From positions 372,001-436,000 of the forward strand of contig CAJTBF010000001.1 of the NCBI GenBank assembly GCA_910574195.1: a stretch of 64,000 nucleotides of DNA, in the 5' to 3' direction. The notes beneath the pieces are model-generated. The model was not told the DNA's origin, did no database searches, and saw only the letters and a list, made by a program, of their open reading frames with translations. This DNA comes from Lachnospiraceae bacterium. GTDB lineage: Bacteria > Bacillota > Clostridia > Lachnospirales > Lachnospiraceae. The translations under genes and the position numbers were made by a program. Shown in pieces: positions 19,514-27,948 of this stretch (the stretch's first letter is position 1; each line of letters starts with the position of its first letter).

Positions 19514-20554
19514 CTATCGAAAACAATAGGCGGTTCTTGTTTCATAAGTCTCTCCTGCAAGACAGACCGGACTTTTAAAGTTCTCATGATGTACGGCATT
19601 CGGAAAATACTGCGTCTCAAAACAAATGGCTGACCGCCGCGGATACACCGCGCCTTCTTTTCCTGGTTCCCTCTCCAGAAAATTGGCCGTATAGATCTGT
19701 ATCCCCGGAAGATCTGTATAAATATCCATGATAATTCCGCTCTCATCCCCGGCGGCTTCCGCCACTTTTTGAAACTGACCGTCGTTTTTTAATCCCCAGT
19801 TATGATCGTACCCCTGTCCAAACCGAAGCGCTTCATACTCGCTGTCGATCTCTGCGCCGACCACCCGGCCATCCCGGAAATTCATGGGCGTACCGGTCAC
19901 GTCCACCAGTTCTCCGGTGGGAATCGACTGGATATCTGCCCGGGTAAAGGCATCCGCATCCACCTCCACCCGATGGGAAAGAATGGTGCCGCTGTTATGC
20001 CCATTCAGATTAAAGTAACTGTGATTTGTCAGATTGATCACGGTATCTTTCTCCGGTGTCGCCTCGTATTTGAGAAACAGCCCGTTCTCTTCCGTCAGCG
20101 CATACGTCAACTTGATATCCAGTGCACCGGGGAACCCCTGATCCCCGTCCGGACTGTGCAGCAGAAATGTGAGATGATCTTCCGCCTCTTCTGCCACATG
20201 CCAGAACCGTTTCCCGTAAAAATCCGGCCCGCTGTGCAGATTATTCCCTTTTTCATTGGGTATCAGACTATAAGATACGCCGTTCAGTTCAAACACGGCC
20301 CCTTTGATCCGGTTGGCATTACGTCCCACCGGCGCGCCAAAAGAAGCAGTCCCGGCCTCATACCCGGATACATCCTCGTATCCCAGTACCACATCCCGGA
20401 GGGAACCCGTCGAATCCGGAACCAGAAGCTTCACAAGTGTGGCCCCATATTCTGTCAGAGATACGGACATTCCCGCCTCATTAGTCAAAGTATACAGATG
20501 GGCCTGCGCACCGCTTTTTGTTCTGCCGAATGCATGCTTCTCCATTTCTTTCAT
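19514..20554 (-). CDS. galM: aldose 1-epimerase (galactose mutarotase)
   Basis: Interconverts alpha and beta anomers of D-galactose and related aldoses, feeding the Leloir pathway. The 346-aa product has the family pattern: VSLTEYGATLVKLLVPD, GAPVGRNANRI with substrate-binding Arg, GNNLHSGPDFYGKRFW, the catalytic acid His in INLTNHSYFNLNGH, and the catalytic base Glu in AICFETQYFPNAVHH. It lies between ppk and topB on the same strand with 16-28 bp gaps. The galactose-related gene at 41222 is far away, so the link is only functional. Confidence 0.95.
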   Translation of the reverse strand: MKEMEKHAFGRTKSGAQAHLYTLTNEAGMSVSLTEYGATLVKLLVPDSTGSLRDVVLGYEDVSGYEAGTASFGAPVGRNANRIKGAVFELNGVSYSLIPNEKGNNLHSGPDFYGKRFWHVAEEAEDHLTFLLHSPDGDQGFPGALDIKLTYALTEENGLFLKYEATPEKDTVINLTNHSYFNLNGHNSGTILSHRVEVDADAFTRADIQSIPTGELVDVTGTPMNFRDGRVVGAEIDSEYEALRFGQGYDHNWGLKNDGQFQKVAEAAGDESGIIMDIYTDLPGIQIYTANFLEREPGKEGAVYPRRSAICFETQYFPNAVHHENFKSPVCLAGETYETRTAYCFR

Positions 20555-20570
20555 TCTCTTCTTCTCCCCC

Positions 20571-22688
20571 TTATCTTCTCTTTCTCAACGGAACCACTTC
20601 ACGCAGCCTGGCCAGAATACTTTTCTTCTTTTCCATCTGTACCGGCCGCTTCGCATTCATAGCCTCTTTCATAAAGGTTTCCTGTGCGCAGATGGCGCGC
20701 GCTCCGCCCTTTTTCTTCCGATATGTGCCGTTGCCTGTCATCTCCCGCGCCTTCACATTATCCGCCATCATAATCCGCAGATAACGTACCAGTCTTTTCT
20801 TGATGCCCGGATCGTAAATGGGACAGGCAACTTCCACCCGCTTTTCCGTATTCCGCGTCATCATGTCTGCGGAACCGATATAGATCTTCTGTTCTTCCCC
20901 GGTTCCAAATACAAATACCCGCGGATGTTCCAGATAACGTCCTACAATGCTGGTCACCGTCAAATTCTCCGTCTCCCCCGGAATCCCCGGTAAGATACAG
21001 CAAATTCCCCGCACAATCAAATCAATCTTCACACCTGCCCGGGAGGCTTCCGCCGCTTTTCGGATAAAGTCAATATCCGTCACCGAATTCATTTTCATCA
21101 GAATTCTTCCTTCACTGCCCTTTTCAATCTCCTCATCCATCAGCAGCAACACTTTCTGTTTCAAACTGGTGGGAGATACGATCAAATGCTGGTATACGCC
21201 GTGCAGGTTCCCGATGGCCATATTTTTAAAGAAAATGGCCGCATCCTCTCCAATAGACTGATCTGCGGTCATCAGAGAGAAATCGGTATACATCTTCGCT
21301 GTTTTTTCGTTATAATTCCCGGTTCCGATCTGTGTAATATACTTAATCTCATTCCGGCTGCGGTATGTAATCAGACAGATCTTGGAATGCACCTTATACC
21401 CTTCGAATCCATAAATCACACGGCATCCGGCCTCTTCCATCCGCTCGGACCACTCGATGTTATTCTGCTCGTCAAACCGCGCCCGCAGTTCAATTAACAC
21501 CGTCACTTCTTTTCCGTTTTCCGCCGCCGCACAGAGATATTCCACCAACCGTGTCTTCTTTGCCAGACGATAGATGGTAATTTTGATCGTCATCACATCC
21601 GGATCCACCGACGCCTCCCGGATCAACTGCAGGAACGGCTCCATACTTTCATAGGGATAGGAAAGTAGAATATCCCGCTTTTTTACCTGCGCCATCACAC
21701 TGCCCTCTGCAAGAGAAGCGCTGGGCTGCGGAGTAAACGTCTCATCCGTCAACGGCCGCTTCATGGAATCCGGTACTTTATCAATCACGGAGAAAATATA
21801 ATCCAGGCGCATGGGAACTTTAGTCCGGAAAATGCACTCCTGCGTAATTCGGAACTTCTCACTGAAATACTTCTCCATCTCTTTTCCCAGCGGTGTGGCT
21901 ACCTCCAGACGTACCACAGCCATTTTTCGGCGCTTGTGCAGCGTTTCCTTCATGACATAGCGGAAATCATCGTTATCCGCATAGGCTTCATCGTCCGGGG
22001 AGACATCCGCATTCCGCGTAACACAGATATAATTCTTGTCGGAAACCTGGTACTGTCCAAAGATCAGTTCCATATATTCCAGAATCACTTTTTCAATCCG
22101 GACATAGCGTACATCATGCCCCGGCATATATACGATCTTGGATACAAAAGCCGGGATCGGAACAATTCCCATCATGGAACGATTTTCCAGCTTCAGATTC
22201 GCCACCACATAGATTTCCTTATTCATCAGATGCGGAAACGGATGATTGACATCCACGATCTGCGGGGAAAGCACCGGAAGAATCTGCTCTTTGAAATACT
22301 TTTTCAGATACTTTTTCTCCGGCGGTTCCAGATCCTTAATATCCATACTGGTAATCCCGTATGCGGACAATTGCTTTTTGATCTCCGTATAAGTCTTATC
22401 CCGCTCTTTGTAGAGAGGTGCCACCGCCTCATAAATCGCTTTCAACTGCTCTTTCGGCGTCATCCCCGACTTGGGATCAATCTTCTTATTATCCACAGAC
22501 GCCATATCATACAGACTTCCCACACGAATCATAAAGAATTCATCCAGATTGCTTGTAAAAATAGAAACGAACTTCATCCGTTCCAGAAGAGGCACGCTCT
22601 CGTCCCTTGCCTCCTCCAGCACTCTCTGATTAAACCGCAGCCAGGATAATTCCCTGTTCTGTGTATAACTTGGCTTCTCCTTGCCCAT
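20571..22688 (-). CDS. ppk: polyphosphate kinase 1
   Basis: Makes polyphosphate from ATP and can run in reverse. The 705-aa product starts with NRELSWLRFNQRVLEEA and SNLDEFFMIRVG, holds the middle domain, and has the two catalytic-domain histidine regions: GYKVHSKICLITYR (phospho-His) and RYLEHPRVFVFGTG, plus RARFDEQNNI and YTDFSLMT. The frame opens at GTG 22742, but ATG at 22688 has GGAGG 6 bases upstream and gives the usual N-terminus. The last 50 or so residues are very basic. It is upstream of galM on the same strand. Confidence 0.95.
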   Translation of the reverse strand: MGKEKPSYTQNRELSWLRFNQRVLEEARDESVPLLERMKFVSIFTSNLDEFFMIRVGSLYDMASVDNKKIDPKSGMTPKEQLKAIYEAVAPLYKERDKTYTEIKKQLSAYGITSMDIKDLEPPEKKYLKKYFKEQILPVLSPQIVDVNHPFPHLMNKEIYVVANLKLENRSMMGIVPIPAFVSKIVYMPGHDVRYVRIEKVILEYMELIFGQYQVSDKNYICVTRNADVSPDDEAYADNDDFRYVMKETLHKRRKMAVVRLEVATPLGKEMEKYFSEKFRITQECIFRTKVPMRLDYIFSVIDKVPDSMKRPLTDETFTPQPSASLAEGSVMAQVKKRDILLSYPYESMEPFLQLIREASVDPDVMTIKITIYRLAKKTRLVEYLCAAAENGKEVTVLIELRARFDEQNNIEWSERMEEAGCRVIYGFEGYKVHSKICLITYRSRNEIKYITQIGTGNYNEKTAKMYTDFSLMTADQSIGEDAAIFFKNMAIGNLHGVYQHLIVSPTSLKQKVLLLMDEEIEKGSEGRILMKMNSVTDIDFIRKAAEASRAGVKIDLIVRGICCILPGIPGETENLTVTSIVGRYLEHPRVFVFGTGEEQKIYIGSADMMTRNTEKRVEVACPIYDPGIKKRLVRYLRIMMADNVKAREMTGNGTYRKKKGGARAICAQETFMKEAMNAKRPVQMEKKKSILARLREVVPLRKRR

Positions 22689-22792
22689 CTCTCTTTCCTC
22701 CACATTTTTCTTCTCCCGGTTTTCTACAAACCATCCTAACACAATCTTTTTCCATTTTCAATGCTTTCATATGTCGGCATACGCTTTTCTCC

Positions 22793-22820
22793 TTGAAATT
22801 ACGGACTTTTTGTGTATAAT
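22793..22820 (+). promoter_or_regulatory. promoter of the ABC-F gene
   Basis: TTGAAA (22793-22798), 16-bp spacer, TATAAT (22815-22820). A small hairpin GGCT TTT AGCC (22832-22842) follows in the short leader. Confidence 0.7.
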
Positions 22821-22872
22821 AAAGAGAGACTGGCTTTTAGCCTGAAAATCTAGGAAATATGAGGTTTTGAAT

Positions 22873-24507
22873 ATGATCAGTGCAAATAATGTTACATTGC
22901 GGGTAGGCAAAAAAGCCTTATTCGAGGATGTCAATATCAAATTTACGGAAGGAAACTGTTACGGAATGATCGGGGCCAACGGAGCCGGAAAATCCACGTT
23001 CCTGAAGATCCTGTCCGGTCAACTGGAACCTACCAACGGGGAGGTTGTCATCACACCGGGAGAACGGCTTTCCTTTTTGCAGCAGGACCATTCCAAATAT
23101 AACGAGTATCTTGTTCTGGATGCCGTCATCATGGGAAATGCACGTCTCTATGAGATTATGAAAGAAAAGGAACGCATCTACGCAAAAGAAGATTTTACCG
23201 ATGAGGACGGAATCCGCGCCAGTGAACTGGAAGCCGATTTTGCCGCTATGAACGGCTGGGAAGCAGAATCGGACGCCGCTTCTCTGCTAAACGGTCTTGG
23301 AATTGATACGGAACTTCACGGAAAACCGGTCGAAGATCTGACCGGACCGGAGAGAGTAAAAGTCCTGTTGGCACAGGCGCTGTTTGGAAATCCGGATATT
23401 CTGCTTCTGGACGAGCCAACCAACCACCTGGACCTGGATGCCATCGCCTGGCTGGAAGAATTCCTGATCAATTTTGAGAATACCGTTATCGTCGTATCCC
23501 ACGACCGTTATTTCCTGAATAAAGTCTGCACCCAGATCGCAGACATCGACTATGGCAAAATCCAGCTTTATGCCGGAAATTATGACTTCTGGTACGAATC
23601 CAGTCAGCTTCTGATCCGGCAGATGAAAGAAGCCAATAAGAAAAAGGAAGAAAAAATCAAAGAACTGCAGGAATTTATTTCCAGGTTCAGCGCCAACGCC
23701 TCCAAATCCAAACAGGCCACTTCCAGAAAACGCGCCCTGGAAAAGATTCAGCTCGACGAGATCAAACCTTCCAGCCGGAAATATCCTTATATTGATTTTC
23801 GTCCCAACCGGGAGATCGGCAATGAAGTCCTCTCCGTGGAAGGGCTCTCCAAAACAATCGACGGGGAGAAAGTGCTGGATCAACTGACCTTTACATTAAA
23901 CCATGACGACAAAGTCGCATTCGTTGGAAGCAACGAACTTGCCAAGACCGTTCTGTTCCGGATTCTGATGGGAGAGATGGAACCGGATGAGGGAACTTAC
24001 AAATGGGGGATTACCACATCCCAGGCTTATTTTCCCAAGGATTTCGGCAGCGAATTTTCCAGTGATTACACCATCACGGAATGGCTGACGCAATATTCCG
24101 AAAATAAAGACGCCACCTATGTCCGCGGGTTTCTCGGACGTATGCTCTTTGGCGGCGAGGACGGCGTCAAACGTCTGAAAGTGCTCTCCGGAGGGGAAAA
24201 AGTGCGGTGCCTTCTGTCCAAAATGATGATTTCCGGCGCCAATGTCCTGCTTCTGGACGAACCGACCAACCATCTGGATATGGAATCTATCACCGCATTG
24301 AATAACGGCATGATCAAATTCCCCGGCGTCCTGCTCTTTACATCCCGCGACCACCAGATCGTGCAGACCACCGCCAATCGGATTATGGAGATTGTCCCCG
24401 GCGGCCGCCTGATCGATAAGATCACCACTTACGACGAATATCTGGAAAGCGACGAAATGGCAAGAAAGCGGCAGACCTATACCGTCAACACCGAAGAGGA
24501 TGACTGA
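22873..24507 (+). CDS. ABC-F family ATPase with one degenerate composite ATP site
   Basis: A 544-aa soluble tandem ABC protein of the ABC-F class, which act on ribosomes in translation or antibiotic protection. NBD1: Walker A GANGAGKST (34-42), signature LTGPE (156-160) instead of LSGGE, Walker B ILLLDEPTNHLD, switch VVSHDRYF. A charged linker (about 243-310) precedes NBD2: Walker A position GSNELAKTV (352-360) with two glycines replaced, normal signature LSGGEKVR (438-445), Walker B VLLLDEPTNHLD, and TSRDHQ where TSHD is expected. In a head-to-tail pair the changed motifs all fall in the site built on NBD2, so one site looks intact and one impaired. ATG at 22873 follows GAGG by 8 bases; TTG at 22867 is not needed. 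It is probably of the YkpA/YbiT branch; no antibiotic link is visible. Confidence 0.88.
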   Translation: MISANNVTLRVGKKALFEDVNIKFTEGNCYGMIGANGAGKSTFLKILSGQLEPTNGEVVITPGERLSFLQQDHSKYNEYLVLDAVIMGNARLYEIMKEKERIYAKEDFTDEDGIRASELEADFAAMNGWEAESDAASLLNGLGIDTELHGKPVEDLTGPERVKVLLAQALFGNPDILLLDEPTNHLDLDAIAWLEEFLINFENTVIVVSHDRYFLNKVCTQIADIDYGKIQLYAGNYDFWYESSQLLIRQMKEANKKKEEKIKELQEFISRFSANASKSKQATSRKRALEKIQLDEIKPSSRKYPYIDFRPNREIGNEVLSVEGLSKTIDGEKVLDQLTFTLNHDDKVAFVGSNELAKTVLFRILMGEMEPDEGTYKWGITTSQAYFPKDFGSEFSSDYTITEWLTQYSENKDATYVRGFLGRMLFGGEDGVKRLKVLSGGEKVRCLLSKMMISGANVLLLDEPTNHLDMESITALNNGMIKFPGVLLFTSRDHQIVQTTANRIMEIVPGGRLIDKITTYDEYLESDEMARKRQTYTVNTEEDD

Positions 24508-24547
24508 ACGGATTCGTGCCGCCGGCTGTTTCCCCGGCATACCTTAG

Positions 24548-24590
24548 TATACAAAAACTCCACCGCCGGCCGCTTTTCTGTATACGATAG
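24548..24590. repeat. dispersed palindromic repeat, copy 1
   Basis: A 43-bp palindrome-like unit beginning TATACAAAAA and containing GCTTTTCTGTATAC; TATACA/TGTATA and AAAA/TTTT arms surround a GC-rich core. The reverse complement of 60183-60225 aligns without gaps, with 31 of 43 identical bases by my count. It lies just after the ABC-F gene. Confidence 0.6.
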
Positions 24591-24594
24591 CACA

Positions 24595-24653
24595 AAAATG
24601 CGCCCCTGCACGGAAAATCTTTTCCATAAGTTTTCTATGCAGAGACGCATTTT
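24595..24653. terminator. convergent (bidirectional) terminator hairpin
   Basis: AAAATGCG (24595-24602) pairs with CGCATTTT (24646-24653), then TGCA with TGCA, and GGAAA with TTTCC (24612-24625) inside. It lies between the convergent ABC-F (plus) and phosphatase (minus) genes and is T-rich on both exits. Confidence 0.5.
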
Positions 24654-24699
24654 ATGATTTCTCTTCGCTTCTTCCTTTTCCGGCACAAACTGTCTCACC

Positions 24700-25353
24700 T
24701 TATTCCTTGTCCCAACGTCTCACCGCTTCTTTATAATAAACCTTATTCTCTTCCACAATGACCGGGATTCCATTCTTTACCTCCACCGTTGTCACGGCAC
24801 AATTGGCCGGAACATCTTCTTTCCAGAAATCCGCCGGCTCCAGGTTCCCCCGAATATGATTCAAAAGCGCCGTCATTGCAGCCCCATGGGTGGAAAGCAG
24901 GATTCGCTCCTCACTTAAGGATTTGTCATTACACAGTCTCCGCAGGAATGTCCCGGTTCTCTCCAGCAGCGCTTCAATGGTCTCTCCGCCTTCCCCCGGT
25001 ACATAATTCGACGGGTCCCTGAAAAACTTCAGAAATGTCTCACTTCCTGCCTCTTCTCCTTCCCCCGCACAGGACAGACCTTCGTAAATTCCAAACCCCA
25101 CTTCCATAATCTCATCTGCTTCGATCACCGGAACCCGGCGCCCCGCCAGGATGATCTCTGCCGTCTCTCTGGCCCGAATCAGAGGACTTGTATATACCCG
25201 GTCTATTCCCACATCCTTCATCCCTTCCGCCGTCTGCCGTGCCAGGTATCTCCCATATGCATTCAATGGAATATCCGAATGTCCCTGTAACTTTCGTTCC
25301 CTGTTCCAGTCTGTCTCTCCGTGCCGTACAATATAGAGTTTCATCCCTTCCAT
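24700..25353 (-). CDS. histidine phosphatase family protein (phosphoglycerate mutase-like)
   Basis: A 217-aa enzyme of the branch-1 histidine phosphatases. The catalytic RHG motif is in MKLYIVRHGETDWNRERKLQ, the second conserved Arg in YTSPLIRARETAEII, the acid in EVGFGIYEGL, and the second His in LLSTHGAAMTALLNHI. Length and pattern fit GpmB/CobC-like phosphatases rather than the glycolytic mutase; the substrate is unknown. ATG at 25353 or, three codons on, 25344 (MKLYIV) could be the start. It is convergent with the ABC-F gene, sharing a hairpin between them. Confidence 0.85.
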   Translation of the reverse strand: MEGMKLYIVRHGETDWNRERKLQGHSDIPLNAYGRYLARQTAEGMKDVGIDRVYTSPLIRARETAEIILAGRRVPVIEADEIMEVGFGIYEGLSCAGEGEEAGSETFLKFFRDPSNYVPGEGGETIEALLERTGTFLRRLCNDKSLSEERILLSTHGAAMTALLNHIRGNLEPADFWKEDVPANCAVTTVEVKNGIPVIVEENKVYYKEAVRRWDKE

Positions 25354-25413
25354 CGCCTCTCTTTTCCTGTGTTTCTCTGCTTTCTTCCTGTTTTGATTTT
25401 GTTCTGTTCTCTG

Positions 25414-25986
25414 TTATTTCCTGTCCGGGGTTCTCCTCTTCCGCTTTTTCAGTATTGTATCACGGACATAACAAAGGGTTTGTTTCTCTCCTTTTTCCGA
25501 CAGCATCCGCAGAAGCCCCTCCAACATCTCTTTCGTCTCTTCATGCATCAGATATCCGTCCGTTCCGCCCTTCTGGAAATAATCCAAAGGGTCCGAATCC
25601 CGGTATGCTTCTCCCTTATAGACCTTACTTGCTGCAATCCGGTCCAGAAACATCTCCACCACATATGGAACCGGCATCTTCATGCCGATCATCTGCTTGG
25701 AACCGTCCAGCCCGTAATCAATCCAATATTCATAATGGTGTTTATTTCTTCCTTTATGATGCAGCCACGCGGCGGAAAAACCTTTCTCCTCTCTCTCCGC
25801 ATTGTTCGGACTCCGATTTCCCTGATAATATCGACATCCCACCCGGAACTCCTGCCAGGTATATTTGGACAGATCATGAAGAAGTCCCTGCCTGTACAGC
25901 CCTACCTGAAAACATTCTCTCATAACCAGTATTTTGTGTTTTGTTATCGTGCGAAAATGCCCCCATACTTTCCTCACATCCGTCAC
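25414..25986 (-). CDS. DUF5662 family protein
   Basis: A 190-aa soluble protein of unknown function. It has His-rich segments that look metal-binding: ITKHKILVMREC, GLLHDLSKYTWQEF (HD followed by a helix, about 35-48) and AWLHHKGRNKHHYEYWID (about 73-90), with MPVPYVVEMFLDRIAASKVY after. The pattern agrees with DUF5662 and suggests an HD-like helical fold, which often gives phosphohydrolases, but that is inference. The tail is very basic (KKRKRRTPDRK). It lies between the phosphatase gene and the GH13-like gene on the same strand. Confidence 0.72.
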   Translation of the reverse strand: MTDVRKVWGHFRTITKHKILVMRECFQVGLYRQGLLHDLSKYTWQEFRVGCRYYQGNRSPNNAEREEKGFSAAWLHHKGRNKHHYEYWIDYGLDGSKQMIGMKMPVPYVVEMFLDRIAASKVYKGEAYRDSDPLDYFQKGGTDGYLMHEETKEMLEGLLRMLSEKGEKQTLCYVRDTILKKRKRRTPDRK

Positions 25987-26098
25987 TCACTTTCTGTCGC
26001 TGCAGTCTGCCGCACACTATCAGGCAGTCTCTGCCCGGCCACCGACACATCATTCCTTTCCCCGGCTCGACCGCCAGGGAATCTCTTTCCACCTTCTT

Positions 26099-27919
26099 TT
26101 ATCTGCCAACCAGTACGACAATACTGCGCGGTGCCAGTTCGATCTGCTTCTGTTCCACCGGCAGTTCCTGTCCCTGTCTATCTTCCACGATTTGCTGCCG
26201 GTCCACTTCCTGCTTTTCTTCCCCACTTTTTCCTTTTCTTTTGTTTTCGACAGCAGCTGCCGGCGCTGTCTCAATCACACGGTACCATTTCCGCTCCCCG
26301 GGCAAAACCGGCAACGCAAAGGAATGTTTCATCCAATGCATATTATATGCCACGAAACAAAAATCGTGCTGTTTCTCTCCGCCACAATACATCACGCCCA
26401 ATTGTCTGCTGTATACACCGGAAGGCACCTGCCATGCCGCATCCCCATGATAGGACACATCCGGAACACCGCAGGCAGTGCGATCCGTTCCCAGCAAAGG
26501 CTGTTTCTGACAAAGCGCCGGATGCTTTTTACGAAATGCAATCCACCTCTTTACATCCTGAAACAACGTTCCGTCTTTCTTCAATCCGTTCCAGTCCAGC
26601 CATGCCGTCTCATTGTCCTGACAATATACATTGTTATTCCCTTTTTGGGTATTCCAGAATTCATCTCCCGCAAGGATACAGGGAGTCCCCTGTGCCAGAA
26701 GAAGCAGAAGAAATGCATTGCGTATCTGTCTCTTACGAAGTTCCGTCACCGTCCGTTTTCTGGTCGGTCCTTCCACCCCGCAATTCCAACTGTAATTATA
26801 GTCCGGTCCGTCCTGATTCTGCTCCCCATTGGCCTCGTTATGTTTCTGCTCATAGGAAACCAGATCATACAGGGTAAACCCCGTATGCGCCGTCAGATAG
26901 TTACAGGCGCCGCTTTCCCCCGTATGGTAACGTAATGCACCGATCACGGACTCCACCATACCGTCGTCCCCTTTCAGAAAACGCCGCATGATATTCTGAA
27001 AACGCTCCTCTTTGTGCAGCAACTTTACTCCCTTCAAAAGCGGATCCTGCCCCAGTCCTTCCATAGAAACATGATAGGGATTCAAAAGAAATCCGTCAAT
27101 ATGATATTCCAGCATATAATATTTCAGACATTCCAACGCCATCTGCTGGGAAATCTCCGGTGTAAAGGGCATCTCCAGCACCACTTCCATCCCTGCTCTA
27201 TGGCAGGCTTTCACCATATCTTTTAACTCCTGCGCCGCATGTCCCGATACACTGTACGCAGCCTTGGGCGCAAAATAATATCCGCTTCCATATCCCCAAT
27301 AGTTCTGATAAGTCCGGCACCTCTCTTCCGATTCATAAACCGGCATACTCTGGCAAGTCCGGCACCTCTCCTCAAATTCATAGACCGGCATACACTGAAT
27401 CTGATTGATTCCCAATTCCTGTAAATAGGGCAGTTTTTCCACAATCCCGGAAAAAGTTCCCCGATGTAAGACCTTTGACGATGTGTGCTTCGTGAATCCA
27501 CGCACATGAAGACTATATGCAACCACCTCATTCCATGAGAGATTCGGCCGCCGATCCCCTTCCCAGTCGTACAGAAGGTTCAAAATACGTCCGCGCACCT
27601 GATGAAGCGGTATCTCCGGTTTCTCTCCAAACTTTTTTGTCCTCGCCAACTCGCGGACATAGGGATCTACCACCACCTGTCCTCCGATACGATAATTATA
27701 CTCATATCTCTGTACCGTCAGGCCCTCCACAGCCAGAAAGCGGACCTCGCCCAGTCCTTCCTCCTCCGGCATCTCATACACCTGGACAGGTTCCGTCTTT
27801 CCGGTGCGATACAATAACAACTCACATGATTCCCCTCTGGGAACGGAAACCGCAAAATTTACTTTTTCCTGTTCTATCGTCACTCCCAACGGCTGCGGAC
27901 ATCCTTCTACCTTCTTCAT
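26099..27919 (-). CDS. glycogen debranching-type GH13 protein lacking catalytic residues
   Basis: About 606 aa. The N-terminus is CBM48-like (QPLGVTIEQEKVNFAVSVPR, then YEYNYRIGGQVVVDPYVREL); then an isoamylase/GlgX-type barrel with VAYSLHVRGFTKHTSS, FAPKAAYS, KHNEANGEQNQDG and GNNNVYCQDNETAWLDW. The four catalytic regions are altered: DVVYNH is EVVLEM, the nucleophile segment GFRFD is GFLLN (about residue 280), the acid segment KLIAEPWD is KLLHKEER, and AHDGFTL is AHTGFTL. So Asp, Glu and Asp are Asn, Lys and Thr. It also has a 15-aa tandem duplication (see separate feature). ATG at 27919 has AGGAGG 9 bases upstream. A binding or regulatory role in glycogen metabolism is possible; hydrolysis seems unlikely. 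Confidence 0.85.
   Translation of the reverse strand: MKKVEGCPQPLGVTIEQEKVNFAVSVPRGESCELLLYRTGKTEPVQVYEMPEEEGLGEVRFLAVEGLTVQRYEYNYRIGGQVVVDPYVRELARTKKFGEKPEIPLHQVRGRILNLLYDWEGDRRPNLSWNEVVAYSLHVRGFTKHTSSKVLHRGTFSGIVEKLPYLQELGINQIQCMPVYEFEERCRTCQSMPVYESEERCRTYQNYWGYGSGYYFAPKAAYSVSGHAAQELKDMVKACHRAGMEVVLEMPFTPEISQQMALECLKYYMLEYHIDGFLLNPYHVSMEGLGQDPLLKGVKLLHKEERFQNIMRRFLKGDDGMVESVIGALRYHTGESGACNYLTAHTGFTLYDLVSYEQKHNEANGEQNQDGPDYNYSWNCGVEGPTRKRTVTELRKRQIRNAFLLLLLAQGTPCILAGDEFWNTQKGNNNVYCQDNETAWLDWNGLKKDGTLFQDVKRWIAFRKKHPALCQKQPLLGTDRTACGVPDVSYHGDAAWQVPSGVYSRQLGVMYCGGEKQHDFCFVAYNMHWMKHSFALPVLPGERKWYRVIETAPAAAVENKRKGKSGEEKQEVDRQQIVEDRQGQELPVEQKQIELAPRSIVVLVGR
27302..27391 (-). repeat. 45-bp in-frame tandem duplication within the GH13-like gene
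   Basis: Two adjacent 45-bp units (27347-27391 and 27302-27346) encode MPVYEFEERCRTCQS and MPVYESEERCRTYQN, differing at three of 15 residues. In normal debranching enzymes this site carries a single PVHEFDE-type segment before NYWGY. It adds a Cys-containing insert near the active-site face. Confidence 0.85.
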
Positions 27920-27948
27920 ATGCATGTTCCTCCTATCAGTCGTTCCTC

